From positions 1 to 64,000 of the forward strand of contig JAJQJQ010000066.1 in the NCBI GenBank assembly GCA_028622995.1: a DNA stretch of 64,000 bases, written 5' to 3'. Of the stretch, positions 40,528 through 52,835 are shown piece by piece. The stretch comes from Panagrolaimus kolymaensis (taxonomy: Eukaryota; Nematoda; Chromadorea; Rhabditida; Panagrolaimidae). The notes under the pieces are model-generated. The model was not told where the DNA came from. It worked only from the letters and a program-made list of their open reading frames with translations, and made no database searches. A program made the position numbers and the translations under genes. How positions within the stretch are numbered: position 1 is the first letter of the stretch; each line of letters opens with the position of its first letter.

Positions 40528-40734
40528 TCATATGTCCAATTCAAGCCCTAACTCAAAGTTGATTTCGTTTCTCAACACCTTTATGTTGTTGTTGTTGATG
40601 CAAGTGTTAAAAAAAAATAAATGAATCATAATTGAGATGCTGCCCGTGGAGGGCTATAAAAACTTTGAAAGCGATTAATTATTAAAAAAATAATTAAAAA
40701 TATTTGGCTTAAAATATTCATATGTCCAATTCAG
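40528..40734. repeat. Array unit 14, partial (207 bp)
   Basis: Matches the first 207 bp of a unit and stops inside the second TCATATGTCCAATTCA subrepeat, where the sequence switches from CAGACCG to CAGAGAATG. It contains no tRNA-like sequence. Confidence 0.9.
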
Positions 40735-41300
40735 AGAATGAAGAGGTTGAACGAGTAGCCAATGATGTAATGATGAAGCTTCGAAGTTGATGGAGCATTT
40801 AGGACCAAGTTGTGACAAAATAATTCCAAGTCATTTTTATGTAAAGTCACTGGAACCATAAAATGTTTGAATGGAATCCAACAGCCATCGTGAAATTGCA
40901 AAATGGTTGCACAAATTATTTCCTTTTGATGAAAAATGAATACGACGACATCACCATTTTCTGCACACATATTAGCACAACGTAAGGCTCGAATGGCACT
41001 TGCAGTTTCAAAAGAGCACAGAGTAACATCATTATAACCAAAAGCTCGAGCATTTTGAAGTATTTGAGTTTTAGATTCAGATCCACCAGCTTCAGTGTAC
41101 GGAAGAACAATCTTTGATATGGTAGAAGAATCATAAAGTTTTCGAAGAGTTTTGAAGAAATTTCGTGAATGCGCTAATTTACCATTACATTCAGTTAGTC
41201 GAAGTTGTTTACCAAGAAATTGAGGAATTGATGAAGACAAATCATAAATACAAGTTTCATTTAATGTCGAAGCGACAACGTATGACGGCTTGGTTTTCAT
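40731..41300 (-). pseudogene. Truncated gene cut by the satellite array; weakly Hsp70/actin-like
   Basis: One open frame of 189 residues starts at ATG 41300, 6 nt after a TTTTTCAG acceptor-like site (probable trans-splicing). The order of elements resembles the first half of an Hsp70/actin-type nucleotide-binding domain: strand SKIVLPYTEAG, helix LQNARAFGYNDVTLC with ETASAIRAL (compare the NEPTAA region of Hsp70), then strand GDVVVFIFHQKEIICATIL, where the usual GGGT-type phosphate loop is absent. The frame ends at TGA (40731-40733), which is made of array bases at the exact junction, so the natural C-terminus is missing. It may be a broken gene or may still yield a short protein. The family assignment is tentative. 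Confidence 0.5.
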
Positions 41301-41768
41301 TTGAACCTGAAAAATGAAGTCATTGATATAAAAAAAGGGTCAAATGAATGAGCAAATAATTAGCATAAAAGATTCACGTTAAACACATTTTCAAAGTAAA
41401 CAATCACGAAAGAAAAATTATTAGAGAGAGGATATAAACACTAACAATTTTCCAAAAACAAAAAGAAAGGTGTGTTTGAAACTTTGGGCAATGAAAAAAA
41501 AAACAAATCATTGTTGATTTTAAAGGTTTCAGCGGTGGAAAGAAAAAATGAAGAAGAGTTCAACAATAAATTTTAGTCTGTCGAAAAATAATTTTCAAAG
41601 TTTGTTTGCGAAAGCAAAATTGGTGTTCTGTTACTAGCCTTCGTTACACGTTGGCTTTGAATAATAAAATTGATGAGTTGGCTGGCTCTTTTCTATTTGG
41701 TGTTTGTTTTACTGCTAAAAAAGCATTATTATTTATCTTCTTAATAAAAACTTATATTACCTATCATT
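41301..41768. other. Divergent intergenic region
   Basis: Upstream region shared by the truncated minus-strand gene and the gamma-COP gene. AT-rich with A-runs; no coding exon is seen. Confidence 0.5.
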
Positions 41769-44634
41769 ATGGGTAGCGATAAAAAAGATGATGAAATAGC
41801 AGCTTCCAATCCTTATTCACGCCTTGATAAAACTGCTGTAGTTCAAAAGGCTAGAGCTTTCAATGAAACTCCCATCAATGCTAAAAAATGCACTCAAATT
41901 CTTTGTGAATTACTTTACATATTTCAACATGGAGAAACTATTAGTCGTAATGAAGCTACTGATACCTTTTTTGCTATGACTAAATTATGGCAATCAAAAG
42001 ATCACGTTCTTCGTCGATTGGTTTATCTTGCTATCAAAGAACTTGCTGGAATGGCGGATGATATTATTATTGTCACTAGTTCGTTAGTTTTTATCCATTT
42101 TCTTAGAATTAATTCATTGATTTGAATATTTTCAACCAAAAATATTACTTTTATATATAAAAAATAAAAGCTACATACATATCTTTGATCCTAATAATAA
42201 CCTTTATTTACCTTTTTAGTCTCATGAAGGATATGACTGGTCGGGAAGATCTTTATCGTCCTGCAGCAGTTCGATCCCTTTGTCGAATCATTGATGGTGG
42301 AATGCTTCAAACTATTGAACGTTATTTAAAGCAAGCAATCGTTGATAAAGTTCCAGCTGTTGCATCAGCCGCTCTTGTTTCATCATTGCATATTCTTCGC
42401 AAAAATCCTGAATTCATTCGTCGCTTTGTTAATGAAGTTCAAGAAGCCGTTTCATCTGATAACCATATGGTTCAATTCCACGCCCTTGGATTGTTGTATC
42501 ATATTCGTTCTGCGGATCGTCTCGCCGTGAGCAAACTTGTTCAAAAATTCAGCAAATCTTCCCTTCGATCACCTCATGCCCTTTGTTATTTGATTCGAAT
42601 TGCAGCAAAATTAGTTGAAGAAGATGAGGATCGTTCACCGTTTCAATTTATTGAATCATGTTTGCGTCATAAAAGTGAAATGGTTATTTATGAAGCTGCA
42701 TCAGCAATAGTTCGACTTTCAAATATTAGCAGTGGTGAACTTGCTTCAGCTATAAATGCTTTACAACAATTTTGTTCTTCACCAAAACCATCCCTTCGTT
42801 TTGCTGCAGTAAGAACGCTCAACCAAATTTCAATTAATTATCCACAAGCTGTTATTTCATGCAATGTTGATTTGGAACAACTTATTACCGATCAAAATCG
42901 CTCTATTGCTACCCTCGCAATTACAACTCTACTTAAAACGGGAGCTGAAGCTTCAGTTGAACGTTTGATGAAACAAATCAGCACATTTGTTTCTGAAATC
43001 AGTGATGAATTTAAAATTGTTGTTATTGAAGCCATTCGTTCTCTTTGCCTTCGGTATCCTCGAAAACATGCAACCATGATGAATTTCCTTGCTACCATGT
43101 TGCGTGATGAAGGAGGATATGATTATAAGAAATCCATTGTGGACACGATTATCACCATCATCGAAGATAATCCAGAAGCAAAGGAGCTTGGCCTTTCACA
43201 TCTTTGTGAATTTATTGAAGATTGTGAACACACCAATCTTGCCACCCGTGTTTTACATTTGCTTGGACGCGAAGGACCAACAGCTCAAAATCCTCAACGA
43301 TATATTCGATTCATTTATAATCGATTAATTCTTGAAGCAGTTCAAGTTCGTGGAGCTGCTATTACAGCTTTAGCTAAATTTGGTGCTCAATGTCCTGATC
43401 TTCGTCAAAGCATTATTGTTTTACTCAATCGCTCCATTTATGATACAGATGATGAAGTTCGTGATCGTGCCACATTTTATCTTGCTGTTTTACGCAATGG
43501 ACAACAAAATGTTGTAGCTGACTTTATTCTTAATCCCCTTCAAGTAAGCTACCAAAAAAATAAATAAATAACTTCTAACTAACCCCATTCGTTTTAGATT
43601 TCGGTTGTTGGACTTGAACGTCAAACGGAACAATATCTTGCGAATGGAGATTTCACTAAACCATTTGATATTAAACAAGTTCCAATTTCGTCGCAACCAA
43701 TTACTGCAAATGAAACTAAAAAATCTGCTCTTTCAGTCGAAGCCCCAGTTAAAAAGGAAGAAAAAACAAAAGCATCAAGACAAGATATTTATGCTCGTAT
43801 GCTTTTTATAGCTTTTTTTTATCACTTTAAATATAAAAATTGTTTATTTCAGAGCAACTTTCTGCTATTCCATCTATTTCAAAACTTGGACCTCTTTTCA
43901 AATCATCTTCCCCTGTTGAACTCACTGAATCTGTTACTGAATATACTGTATCCGTGGTCAAACATATATTTCAAGAGAATGTTGTTTTACAATTTGATTG
44001 TAAAAATACTCTGAATGATCAACTTCTTACTGATGTTCACGTTGAATTGGAACCATCAGATGATTCAGAATGGGAAATTCTTGAAACCATTCCTCTTCCA
44101 ACTTTACCTTATTCTCAAGTTGGAACAACTTACATTATTTTAAAAGATGAAAGTCTAACAGCAAATTTTGGTGCAACTTTGAAATTTAAAGTTGTTGATG
44201 TTGACCCAACAACGGGTGAACCAGAATCCGATGAATCTTATGATGATTCATATGTGCTTGAAGAAGTTGAAATTCAACTTGGCGACCATATTCAAGGCGT
44301 AATGAAAGCTAATTTTGCTTCAGCTTGGGAAAGTGCCGGAGAAGAAAATGAAGTTGATGAAACATATTCCCTTTCAACTTACGAAGGCTTACAAGACGCC
44401 ATTCAAGGTTTATTAAAATTCTTATCTATGGCTCCTTGCGAACATTCAGAAAAAGTTTCGGCTGGAAAATCATCGCATACTTTACTTCTTTCTGGCAAAT
44501 TTCGAACTGGACAAGACGTTGTTGCTAAAGTTCGATTAGCTCTTGATCCAGCAGATAATTCCGTCACCATGAATATTGTTGTTAGAGGCGAAGAAAAAGA
44601 AATTTGTGAAGTTATTGCTAGTGCTATTTCCTAA
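41769..44634 (+). CDS. copg-1: Coatomer (COPI) subunit gamma
   Basis: Exons 41769-42082, 42220-43543, 43598-43796 and 43853-44634 join in phase to 872 residues, almost the usual length of gamma-COP (about 870). The N-terminal two thirds is an adaptin-like helical solenoid (opening [20 protein letters not shown], then [34 protein letters not shown] and [22 protein letters not shown]). A Lys/Glu-rich hinge in exon 3 leads to the C-terminal gamma-appendage ([20 protein letters not shown] to the end). It forms the COPI coat with beta-, delta- and zeta-COP on Golgi membranes and acts in retrograde Golgi-to-ER transport. The start is the first ATG of the open frame. Nothing is missing or broken. 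The symbol follows the nematode naming convention. Confidence 0.95.
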
Positions 44635-44900
44635 ATTATAATATTATTTTCTGTATGGTTTTATTTATTTATTCAAAAAACATTTTTTAAACATAATAAA
44701 TATAAAATAAAAGAATTGTTTTTACTTGTTTGTTTTGGAATGGGACAGCGATGATTTTAGGAGTTTACAAATCACGTCGAAGGATGTTAGTGCAGGGTAT
44801 TCAGAATTTTACTCTATTTTGTTTGTTCTTCAAAGCAAAAGTATGTACTTTAGCATTGGCGTCTGTATCGTCTTAGAAATTAACCCTGCATGCTTTTGAT

Positions 44901-47076
44901 TCAAACATGTGAAGTTTGAGTTGGTTGAAACCCTCGACTAACGAATTCAGGAGCCCATTTAATACTTTTTAAAATAAATTCACGAAATTCTGGATTTAAA
45001 AATGCATATAAAATTGGATTGGTTACACATGAAGTCATTGCCATACTGTAAATGCACAGATTTTATTATTATGCAATGAGATTGGAAGAAACCTTACCAA
45101 TGACTAAAAAGATTTAAAATATATGTAATATCAGTTCCATCGGGTAATATCATAACTTCATATTCACTATCAAATTCAGTTATCAAATTAACAATATTAT
45201 GTGGAAGTGATGTGAGACCAAAAAGTACCACCATTGAAACAAGAATAATGGTGACTCGACGCTTTTGTCGAGCTATCTTTTTCTTTTGCTCAAATAAATG
45301 GGATAACTAAAAATAAAGTATACCAATTTTACTATGGTTTTTAATTTTTTAACTTTTAGCTACTACCGTAATTTCACTAACCTGTTCTTTATGTTGAGTA
45401 GTTTCATGACCCGCGGTTGCAGCTAATAAATACAACATATTTGATTGTTGAGCGATTGAAGTCAACCTTGTATGAGCTCGTTGTCTCAAAAATGCAAAAA
45501 CAGAATGATAACATGCAGCCATAATTGAAAAAGGAATAAATGCTTGTGCAAGCAAAACTAAAAAAGTATAAAATCTTTTTGATTTATTATTTGGCCATTT
45601 TTCAGTACAAAATTCTCCACAAATATCTGAAATTTATTAGGTTTTAAAAAAAGCATCGATCGTGGTTTAAAGCTTACTTAAATTATCATAAGTTCGTATT
45701 CTCATATGATAAATATATGGAAGAGTAAAAAGTATTGATGCACCCCAAAGTGCCCAAGTTATTCGAATTGCTTGTCGACGTTGCAATGGACGTCCTGAAA
45801 ATTAGCAACATTTAACGAAAAAAAAGTTTTAATGCAAAAGAGAAGTTGAAAAAATGCAAGAAAAGTTACTTCTAGAAAATGAACTCTAAGCTATGGTTTT
45901 TGGGGTTTAGTTTATCATGCATTTCGATTTTCTTAAATCCAAGCTTGTCGTCATCAAAATTATCCTCAAAAGTTTACATTATTAATTGACTCAAACTCTA
46001 TCCACTCAATAAACCCATTTAGCTTTTTTTCTTTCGAAGTTTGGTCATTTTTGTTTTACAATTTGTAGTTCTTTTTATTATTTGAAACAAAACTAATTAA
46101 ATTTATTTTATTTCTAAAAAACTTTTCACTTTATTATGTTTCTTTTTTCTCTCTTCATTCTCACACTTTTGTTTTGTTTCTTTTTCTTCTCTTATTTTTG
46201 TTGTTGTTTGTCAATGAAAACTGACAACAACAAAAAAGTGAGGGCGTCGGTTTCTTCTTGAGTTTTAAAAGATTACTCACGTTTTCCAGAAACAATATTT
46301 TTGGATTAAATTTTAATGATAGCCTCAAAAATGGTTTTAACTTTTTAATGATAAAGATAAGGAAGTGAAAATTATATCATCATCATCTTCATCAGGGGTC
46401 GGGATTCCTGGCGGACGGGAATTTGTTTCTCCATACGTTTTTCATACAAATTACTTATTTATAAAAATGCTTCATTAAAGCTCCTAATCTTCTACTGCAG
46501 CGTCAGTTCTTTCAACATTTTTTAATACATGCTTATCCTTGTCTAATTTTAAAATCCTATTTCAAACTTGACTCTTTTTGATGATAGAAATTTACCTGGT
46601 GAAATAACTAATGAAAAATATCGATCCACTGCAATTGCGCATAAACTAAAACTCGCAATAAATGAGCCGATGGCTAAAATTCCACCAACAACTTTACACA
46701 TAATTGAACCAAAAAACCATTGTTTATAAATATGCGTTACGGGTGTCAAAGGTATCGATAATAAACATAAAATAATATCAGCTATAACCAAATTTAAAAT
46801 AAATATATTTTGTACCGTTTGTAATGATTTATGTCGATAAGTTATAATTAAAACAGCAAAATTTCCAAAAATGCCAATTAGAAAAATTGATGTGTACAAA
46901 ACAGTAAAAATAAATATTGTTATATAATGTGATGACGGATCTTTATATAAAATATGATATGGTATACAGGAAACGTTATAACTTTCTGTATAATTCAGAC
47001 CCAATGTTACTGTATTCGATGTGGTAAATGGATTTGATGAAAAATTTGATTCAACAGAAGTCATATTTTTTTCCAA
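44901..47076 (-). CDS. Class A GPCR, neuropeptide (NPY/NPF/FLP-type) receptor
   Basis: Exons 47076-46596, 45794-45678, 45626-45382, 45306-45098 and 45045-44901 join in phase to 398 residues. The extracellular N-terminus has several NxS/T sequons. TM1 has GIFGNFAVLIITY, TM2 NLVIADIILCLLSIPLTP, extracellular loop 1 YKQWFFG with the TM3 Cys in IMCKVV, and TM3 ends AVDRYFSLVI (DRY intact). Extracellular loop 2 has CGEFC, and TM7 has TNPILYAFLNPEFREF (NPxxY intact). The closest resemblance is to invertebrate NPF and short-NPF/FLP receptors, which couple peptide ligands to G proteins in neurons; the exact orthologue is unclear. TM6 lacks the usual CWxP and reads FGLTSLPHNIVNL. Intron 1 is 801 nt, the longest in the window. 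Confidence 0.88.
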
Positions 47077-47959
47077 GGACTAAAAATTGAAATAAATTTT
47101 TTTATTGTAATGATTTTAGAAAATTTCGCGATCAACTCTTAAATTTCAGGTTATTTCACAAAATAATTATTTATTAACAACTTAATTTATTTTTTCATAA
47201 TTTTTCAAACTCATTTAAAAAAAACAAAAGGCTAAACCATAAACATACTTTCTTTCAATATTTTTTTTATTCCTAAACTCTTTTAATGCCATTCTTTCTA
47301 AAATAAGAAGGAAGCATGAAAAAAAGAAGTGTCAACATCCAAGGGAAAATGAAGAGGGAAACTAGAAACAACAACAACGAAACTTCACTTTTTTTTTTTA
47401 CTCGTTTACTACTTCGTCGACATAATTTTTTTTGCAACTTATTTTCACAAAAAAAAAGACTAACTACTTAACTTTGAGAAAAAAAGAAAATAAAGAAAAT
47501 GGAAGGGAATCAATGAAGAACGACGGCATTAAATGAAAATTATATAAAAAAAATATTTTAGGACAAAAAAATGATTAATGTGGTTGGAGTTTTTTCTTTC
47601 TCTTTTATTGAAAAGAAAATATTTGAGTTATAAGTCCATAAAAAGCATTTTAAGGTTGGTAAATTTTATGATTAATTATTTTGTGCTTTTTTTATGGATA
47701 TAAAGTTTAATACGCCTACTTTTATTTTTTGAAAAGAAAAGCTTACTTCAATTAATTACATGCTCATTAATCAAATTATATATTTGTTTATTATTAAAAA
47801 TTGACATGTTTATAAATTCTCTAAAAAGCATATACAAAATGAAAAACAAAAAATAAAGTTTATCCTTAAAAATAAAATATTTTGTTAAAGCAAAATGAAG
47901 AAAAAAATATGGGGACAAAAAGGTTCATGGAATATGTTTGTTTGCAGCAGAAAAAAAGG
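47077..47959. other. Intergenic, no gene seen
   Basis: Upstream of the GPCR gene. Long A and T runs, no convincing exon. It may hold the GPCR promoter. Confidence 0.5.
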
Positions 47960-48169
47960 TCACGTATAATTTCCATGAGTAAAAGTATAATCAAGAACTC
48001 GATTATAAAATGGATATGATGGATTATTAATAACTGGCATAATAATTTCAAAACCCAAAAATAATGTTATTACTGCAATCGAATATAATATGGTAAATAT
48101 AACGAGTTCACGACCTTTTAAAGTTATTTCTTCTTCATTTTCATCTTCGGGATCAGTCCAACCACACAT
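47960..48169 (-). CDS. Small single-pass membrane protein, unrecognised
   Basis: A 69-residue frame starting MCGWTDPEDENEEEITLKGR, followed by one hydrophobic segment of about 22 residues (LVIFTILYSIAVITLFLGFEII) and a short polar end with an NYT sequon at the very C-terminus. Thirty-one nt before the ATG is GATTTCAG, a good acceptor with no upstream exon, so a trans-spliced single-exon gene is likely. The acidic N-terminus, cytosol-like basic residues before the helix and the C-terminal glycosylation site would fit a type II orientation (inference). It lies on the same strand as the GPCR gene, 884 bp upstream of its ATG, so the two could share an operon, but the spacing is longer than usual. 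Confidence 0.5.
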   Translation of the reverse strand: MCGWTDPEDENEEEITLKGRELVIFTILYSIAVITLFLGFEIIMPVINNPSYPFYNRVLDYTFTHGNYT

Positions 48170-49743
48170 TTTAATATTAATATAAAAAAGAGATTTCGTT
48201 CTGAAATCAAATAAAATTTTAACAACAATATTGGGGTGTTCAAAATCCCAAATTAGAAAGTTTTGAAATATTACATTTTATTTTTTAATTTATGCGATTC
48301 AATGATTTTTCAACAACAAAAAGCAACAATTTATTTTCTTGATTTTTTTTACAAGTTTAAATTTAAAATAAAAAGAAAAAAATCAAAAACGCCTACCTTT
48401 GATATTTGTTTTGAAAATAAATAATTTTTTCCAATGTTTTCTTATTCTTCTTCATTAGAAAGAAACAAAAGAGAAAAAGGCGAGCAAAGAAGAAGAAAGA
48501 GAAGAGAAGATTAAAGTTTTTTAAATTTCAATTTCAATATAAAAAAAACGAAACTTAAGCTTCTTTTAATTCGAAAAGCTTAAATTAAGAGATGATTGAC
48601 CTTCGTAAAAAAAAAGTAATAGTAGCAGTATTAATTTCGTTCGCTTACAAAAATGATTTATGACAAAGTTTAAAAAGGGTCTCGCTTTTATTCTTTCTTT
48701 TATTCTTCAATATCGAATGCTATTTTTTTTTTACAAAATTAAAATTAAAAAAGTTAGTGGAAAAAATGATTGAAAAATGTTTATTGAAAAACGAAAAAAA
48801 AGAAGATTGTGGAGGTGGAAGAGTCTCACTCTTCTTTTTTTTTTGCCGTCATCCAACAACCTTTTTTTTATGTACGGTGAGAAAATTTGAAGTCATTTAT
48901 TTAATATCCACTTGTCTCAAGATCGAGTGATCTCTTTTTTATTTGGTACAAGATAATGAAATGAAAAGCGGTAAAATTGATCAAATAATGACGTCTACAA
49001 ACAATACTTAAAGGAATAAAAAAAATCAAACAAGAATGAATAGCGGAGGCGATGATGTGGCATCAGAAAAATAGTAACAAGCAATTTACCGTAAAACATT
49101 AATATTTTGAAATTTTTGAGATACAAATCATCAAAATTAAATGGCTTTTGATTTTTCGAAAAATGACTTAATAACTTTCAACTGTAATAAATCATTTTTT
49201 GTTATTTTTGTTGCTTTATTACATCGTTTCAAACTTTTCAACTGCTTATTTGTTTGTTTGTGAAAAGCATCTTAGAAGCTGGCAATTTGCCAATTATCAA
49301 AATACTTTTTAGCATTTCTAAAAAGTCTAGTTTAATAAAAATTATTAGTCATTAATTTTAAGCTTTTTCTGTTAACAAAAAAAAATACAAAAACAAACAT
49401 TTTTTTTTCAAAGCATAAAAAAGTTTTTAAAAGCAAAAAAGCTTTTTATTTCATTTTTTTTATTTTCGATCAATAAAATAAAAGCACACGAAGAAGCTTT
49501 TTAAATTTTGTGCTTTAATTGTGAGCTTTGACAAACAAAATAACAATCTTTGAAGCTTTTTTACTTTAGAAAAAGTTGAGTAATTTTTATTATTGTATTT
49601 TCCCACAAATCTTGAAATAATAAAAAAACGTCAATTGTTGCTAATTGTCCGATGCGTGAAAAAAGGGTTTATGATAATTTATAAACCGGATTAAAAATCA
49701 TTTGCGGGTGAGACTGAACCAACCATTTTGTTCGACTATAAAT
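48170..49743. other. Divergent intergenic region
   Basis: Between the small membrane-protein gene (minus) and the SLC26 gene (plus). Rich in A/T homopolymers and GAAGAAG-type purine runs. No coding exon or RNA gene is seen. Confidence 0.5.
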
Positions 49744-52533
49744 ATGCCTTCAAAATCGCAAAATCATCAGTTGCCTGAAGTTGATGAAACTTTTCAAAAG
49801 GTTTGTGATTTCTCTCTTTCTCATTCACTTTTAAAAGCCATAAATTTTGTGTCCAATTCAACTATCTTTTTTTATAGGAAACGACTTCTTTAATCATGCA
49901 ACAACAACGAAATCCAGATTTTGATTTTATTCAACCTGATCAACAAGGAATTGCAAAGTAATAATTGCCATAATTTTTCAACGTTTTTAAAGTTGTAATA
50001 ATTTGTTAAAAATTTAGGACTATTTTAAAAGAATTTACATCTCCATGTAAAAGTGGTCAAGAATTAATTAAATCAATTTTATCTTTTTTTCCTATTTTTC
50101 AATGGCTTCCAAAATATTCTATTCGTGATAATTTACTTGGTGATTGTGTAACGGGAATAACTATTGGCGTGTTACATGTCCCACAAGGTTAGACCTTCCA
50201 TCGTTATCATTAACATCCATTTTAACATTCTCCAAAATTTCATTTTTCCGAACCTATATGATACAATAGTTAAGAAGCAATACATTTCTTTCTTTCTTTA
50301 GGAATAGCTTATGCTCTTTTATCCGGAATTAAGCCCATCAATGGCCTTTACATGTCATTTTTTGCACCACTATTTTACATGTTTTTTGGAACTTCCATGC
50401 ATGTTTCTATGGGTTCGTATTTTAATTTCATCTATCTATTTTCCCATTCATAACCTTAACCTTTAAATATTTTTTAAAGGTTCATTTGCGGTTGTTGCAT
50501 TAATGACGGGTGTTGCAAATGAAAAAATTATGACCAAATATTATGGTGATAATGCCACAATGATATTCGATCTTGAAGATTATTCAAATTATTTAATTAA
50601 TCCAATAACCATTACATCAACTTTAGCATTTACTGTTGGAATTTGTGAATTAATTATTGCTGCCTTGAGACTTGATTTTCTTTGTGTTTATTTTAGTGAT
50701 CCTTTAGTTGGTGGTTTTACCACTGGAGCAGCTATTCATGTCTTAGCATCTCAATTGGATGATATTATGGGAATTAGATTGACGAGAGCTTCAGGTCCCG
50801 GATATTTATTTGTTGTTATTTATCGACTCGCCTCTAAAATAACTCAAGCAAATTTATGGACTCTTGGAGCTTCAGCTGCTGCAGGATTATTTTTAGTTGT
50901 AGGTAAAGATTATGTTACGCCAGCAATAAATAAATTATCATCTGTTAAAATTATTATACCTTTTGAATTAATTGTGGTAAGATTTTTTTTTGAATTAAAG
51001 CATTAGTCTCGAAATTTCTTTTACATTTTTTTCCTTTTCTTCCACTACCAAAGTTTTTTTAGATGATCATTGCAACCATTGTTTCACATATTTATAATTG
51101 GCATGAACTTTATAATGTTCCTATCGTTGGAGCAGTACCTAGTGGACTTCCAACTCCTCATCTTCCAAATCTCAATCTCATACCCGATTGTCTTCCAACA
51201 GCATTGGCTATCACAATTGTAACATTAGCTGTTCATATTTCAATGGCAAAAATGATTGCTAAACGTTTATCATATGAAATAGATCCATCACAAGAAATGT
51301 ATGCTGTTGGATTTACTTCAACTTTATCTGGCTTATTTCCTGTATTTCCATGCTCCACAGCTTTAGGACGAACGATGGTTACGGTTGAAGGTGGAGCTAA
51401 AACATTATTCAGTAATGTGTTTACATGCAGTTTATTGCTATCAGTAATTTTATGGTTTGGTCCATTCTTCAAATCTCTGCCTTTATGCATTTTATCAACA
51501 GTGATTGTGGTGGCATTGAGGCCAATGTTCAAGAAATTTAAAGATTTGCCACAAATTTGGAGGTTATCAAAATTGGATTTGGTTAGTCATTAAAAATATT
51601 CAAAGGATCATCGTCTTTTCGTGCCTCCATGATTACTTTAACCAAAGCATTCATTTTCAGATGATTTGGGTAATGAGTTTCATCGCTACAGTGTGCATTG
51701 ATGTTATTGGAGGTTTAGCAGTATCCATTGCTTTTGCATTATTTACTGTAATTCTTAGAACTCAATGGTAGCTTTTTAGTCATTAAAACTTTCCTCAAAA
51801 TAATTGCAGCTTTGTAGGCCAAATTGGGGTGCAAAAATTACAAAACCCATGCTTTCATTAAATGGTAAAACTCTTCGACGAACATGCATATTTAAATTTG
51901 AATCTTTTTTGCTTTTTACAAATGCGGAAAGATTTAAAAAAGCTGCATATGAAGTATTGAACAATTGGACGGGACATTTATCGAGAATTCGAGAAACTGA
52001 TAAAGTAAAATTTTAATAAGAGGCATGAGAGTAATGTAATAATGGCGTATGTATGATTTTTAGACGGGTTTTTATTTTGTTTTTGATTGTTCAGCTTTAA
52101 GTCAAATTGATACGATGGGATTGAATGCTATTCGAGAAGTTAGTTTTTTTAGAAGAAAAAAATAAAACTAAAGCAAATATTATCAAATTCTATGGTTGGA
52201 TTTCATTTACTAAAGCAGATTCCTCCTTTTTCTTTGCTCAACGTTTTATAAAATTAATTCTAAAAAAACTTTACAGGTAATAGCTGAAGTTCAATCACGT
52301 ACAAATGCAATTATTTATTTTGCAAATGCAAGAGGTTTGCTTCTAAAAAATTAACCAAAGATTTCAAACAAATTTTTTTAGAAGAAATGATTGATCTTTT
52401 ATTGTATTCAAAAATTGCAGCATCTTATGATGATTTCTTTACATCCGTGGATGAATTTTTAAAATTCATGAATCTCAGCCATGGACCTTTTCAACGAACT
52501 AACGAAGCTTCGAATCTTTTTAATAATGTTTGA
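49744..52533 (+). CDS. SLC26-family anion (sulfate/chloride/bicarbonate) transporter
   Basis: Eleven exons (49744-49800, 49878-49957, 50018-50187, 50302-50412, 50480-50976, 51063-51581, 51661-51767, 51818-52004, 52064-52138, 52277-52334, 52382-52533) join in phase to 670 residues. ATG 49744 is the first in the frame; the TTG-led extension upstream is not a start. The membrane domain holds the family signature (VPQGIAYALLSGIKPINGLY, then GSFAVVALMTG) and later SDPLVGGFTTGAAIHVLASQ and FPVFPCSTALGRTMV. The C-terminal part is a cytosolic STAS domain (FDCSALSQIDTMGLNAIREV). In nematodes this family is named sulp; the paralogue is not determined. Expected at the plasma membrane of epithelial-type cells. 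The exon 8 acceptor is the second AG (51816-51817); the first would break the frame. Confidence 0.9.
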
Positions 52534-52835
52534 ATTCAAATTGTTGTTACATATTTTGTTATTGTTTTTGTTAGGTTTATAAATTAAAGTTGCAAAGCTT
52601 TACTAACATTAGCCATTCATCTCATTTATTTAGTAAAACTACAGCAAACAAAGCATAATAAGTGCAAAAGTCTTTTGAAACGAAAAAAAAAGAATGGCGG
52701 GGAAATAATTATTCGATAAAAAATGGATATTAAAAAAATTTCTTCTTCGACTTTCAATTCTTTTCAATCACTTTTTCTAACTTCGTTAAAGGTTTATTAC
52801 ATCAACTTTTCCCAAATTTTTGTTTTACTTTCAAA

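Larger units (their letters stand above)
12722..40734. repeat. 28-kb tandem array of 2.14-kb higher-order repeat units (13 complete + 1 partial)
   Basis: Thirteen head-to-tail units, nearly identical by eye, repeat with periods 2154, 2136, 2139 (eight times), 2127, 2127 and 2139 bp, plus a 207-bp partial unit. The short frames inside (Gln/Pro-rich on minus, Leu/Val-rich on plus) are translations of a simple repeat and a tRNA-like sequence, not genes. Within a unit the motif TCATATSTCCAATTCA recurs (unit 2: about 14887, 15078 and 16669), and other segments recur with the same offsets, so the unit is built from diverged subrepeats of about 180-190 bp. Each unit also has one tRNA-like sequence, one TTG/GGTTG tract, an 11-bp-arm palindrome around CTAGTTTGATAAACTAG, and a poly-T tract of 10 or 13 T. 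The array abuts gene ends on both sides. Collapse or expansion by the assembler cannot be excluded. Confidence 0.95.

Noticed and set aside
12722..40734. Array as a CRISPR-like or rDNA repeat
   Set aside because: Units are 2.1 kb with no short direct repeat/spacer alternation, no rRNA-like conserved sequence is visible, and the genome is eukaryotic.
49702..49743. Earlier start for the SLC26 gene (MRVRLNQPFCS...)
   Set aside because: That frame begins with TTG, which is not a credible start in a nuclear gene; the first ATG is 49744.
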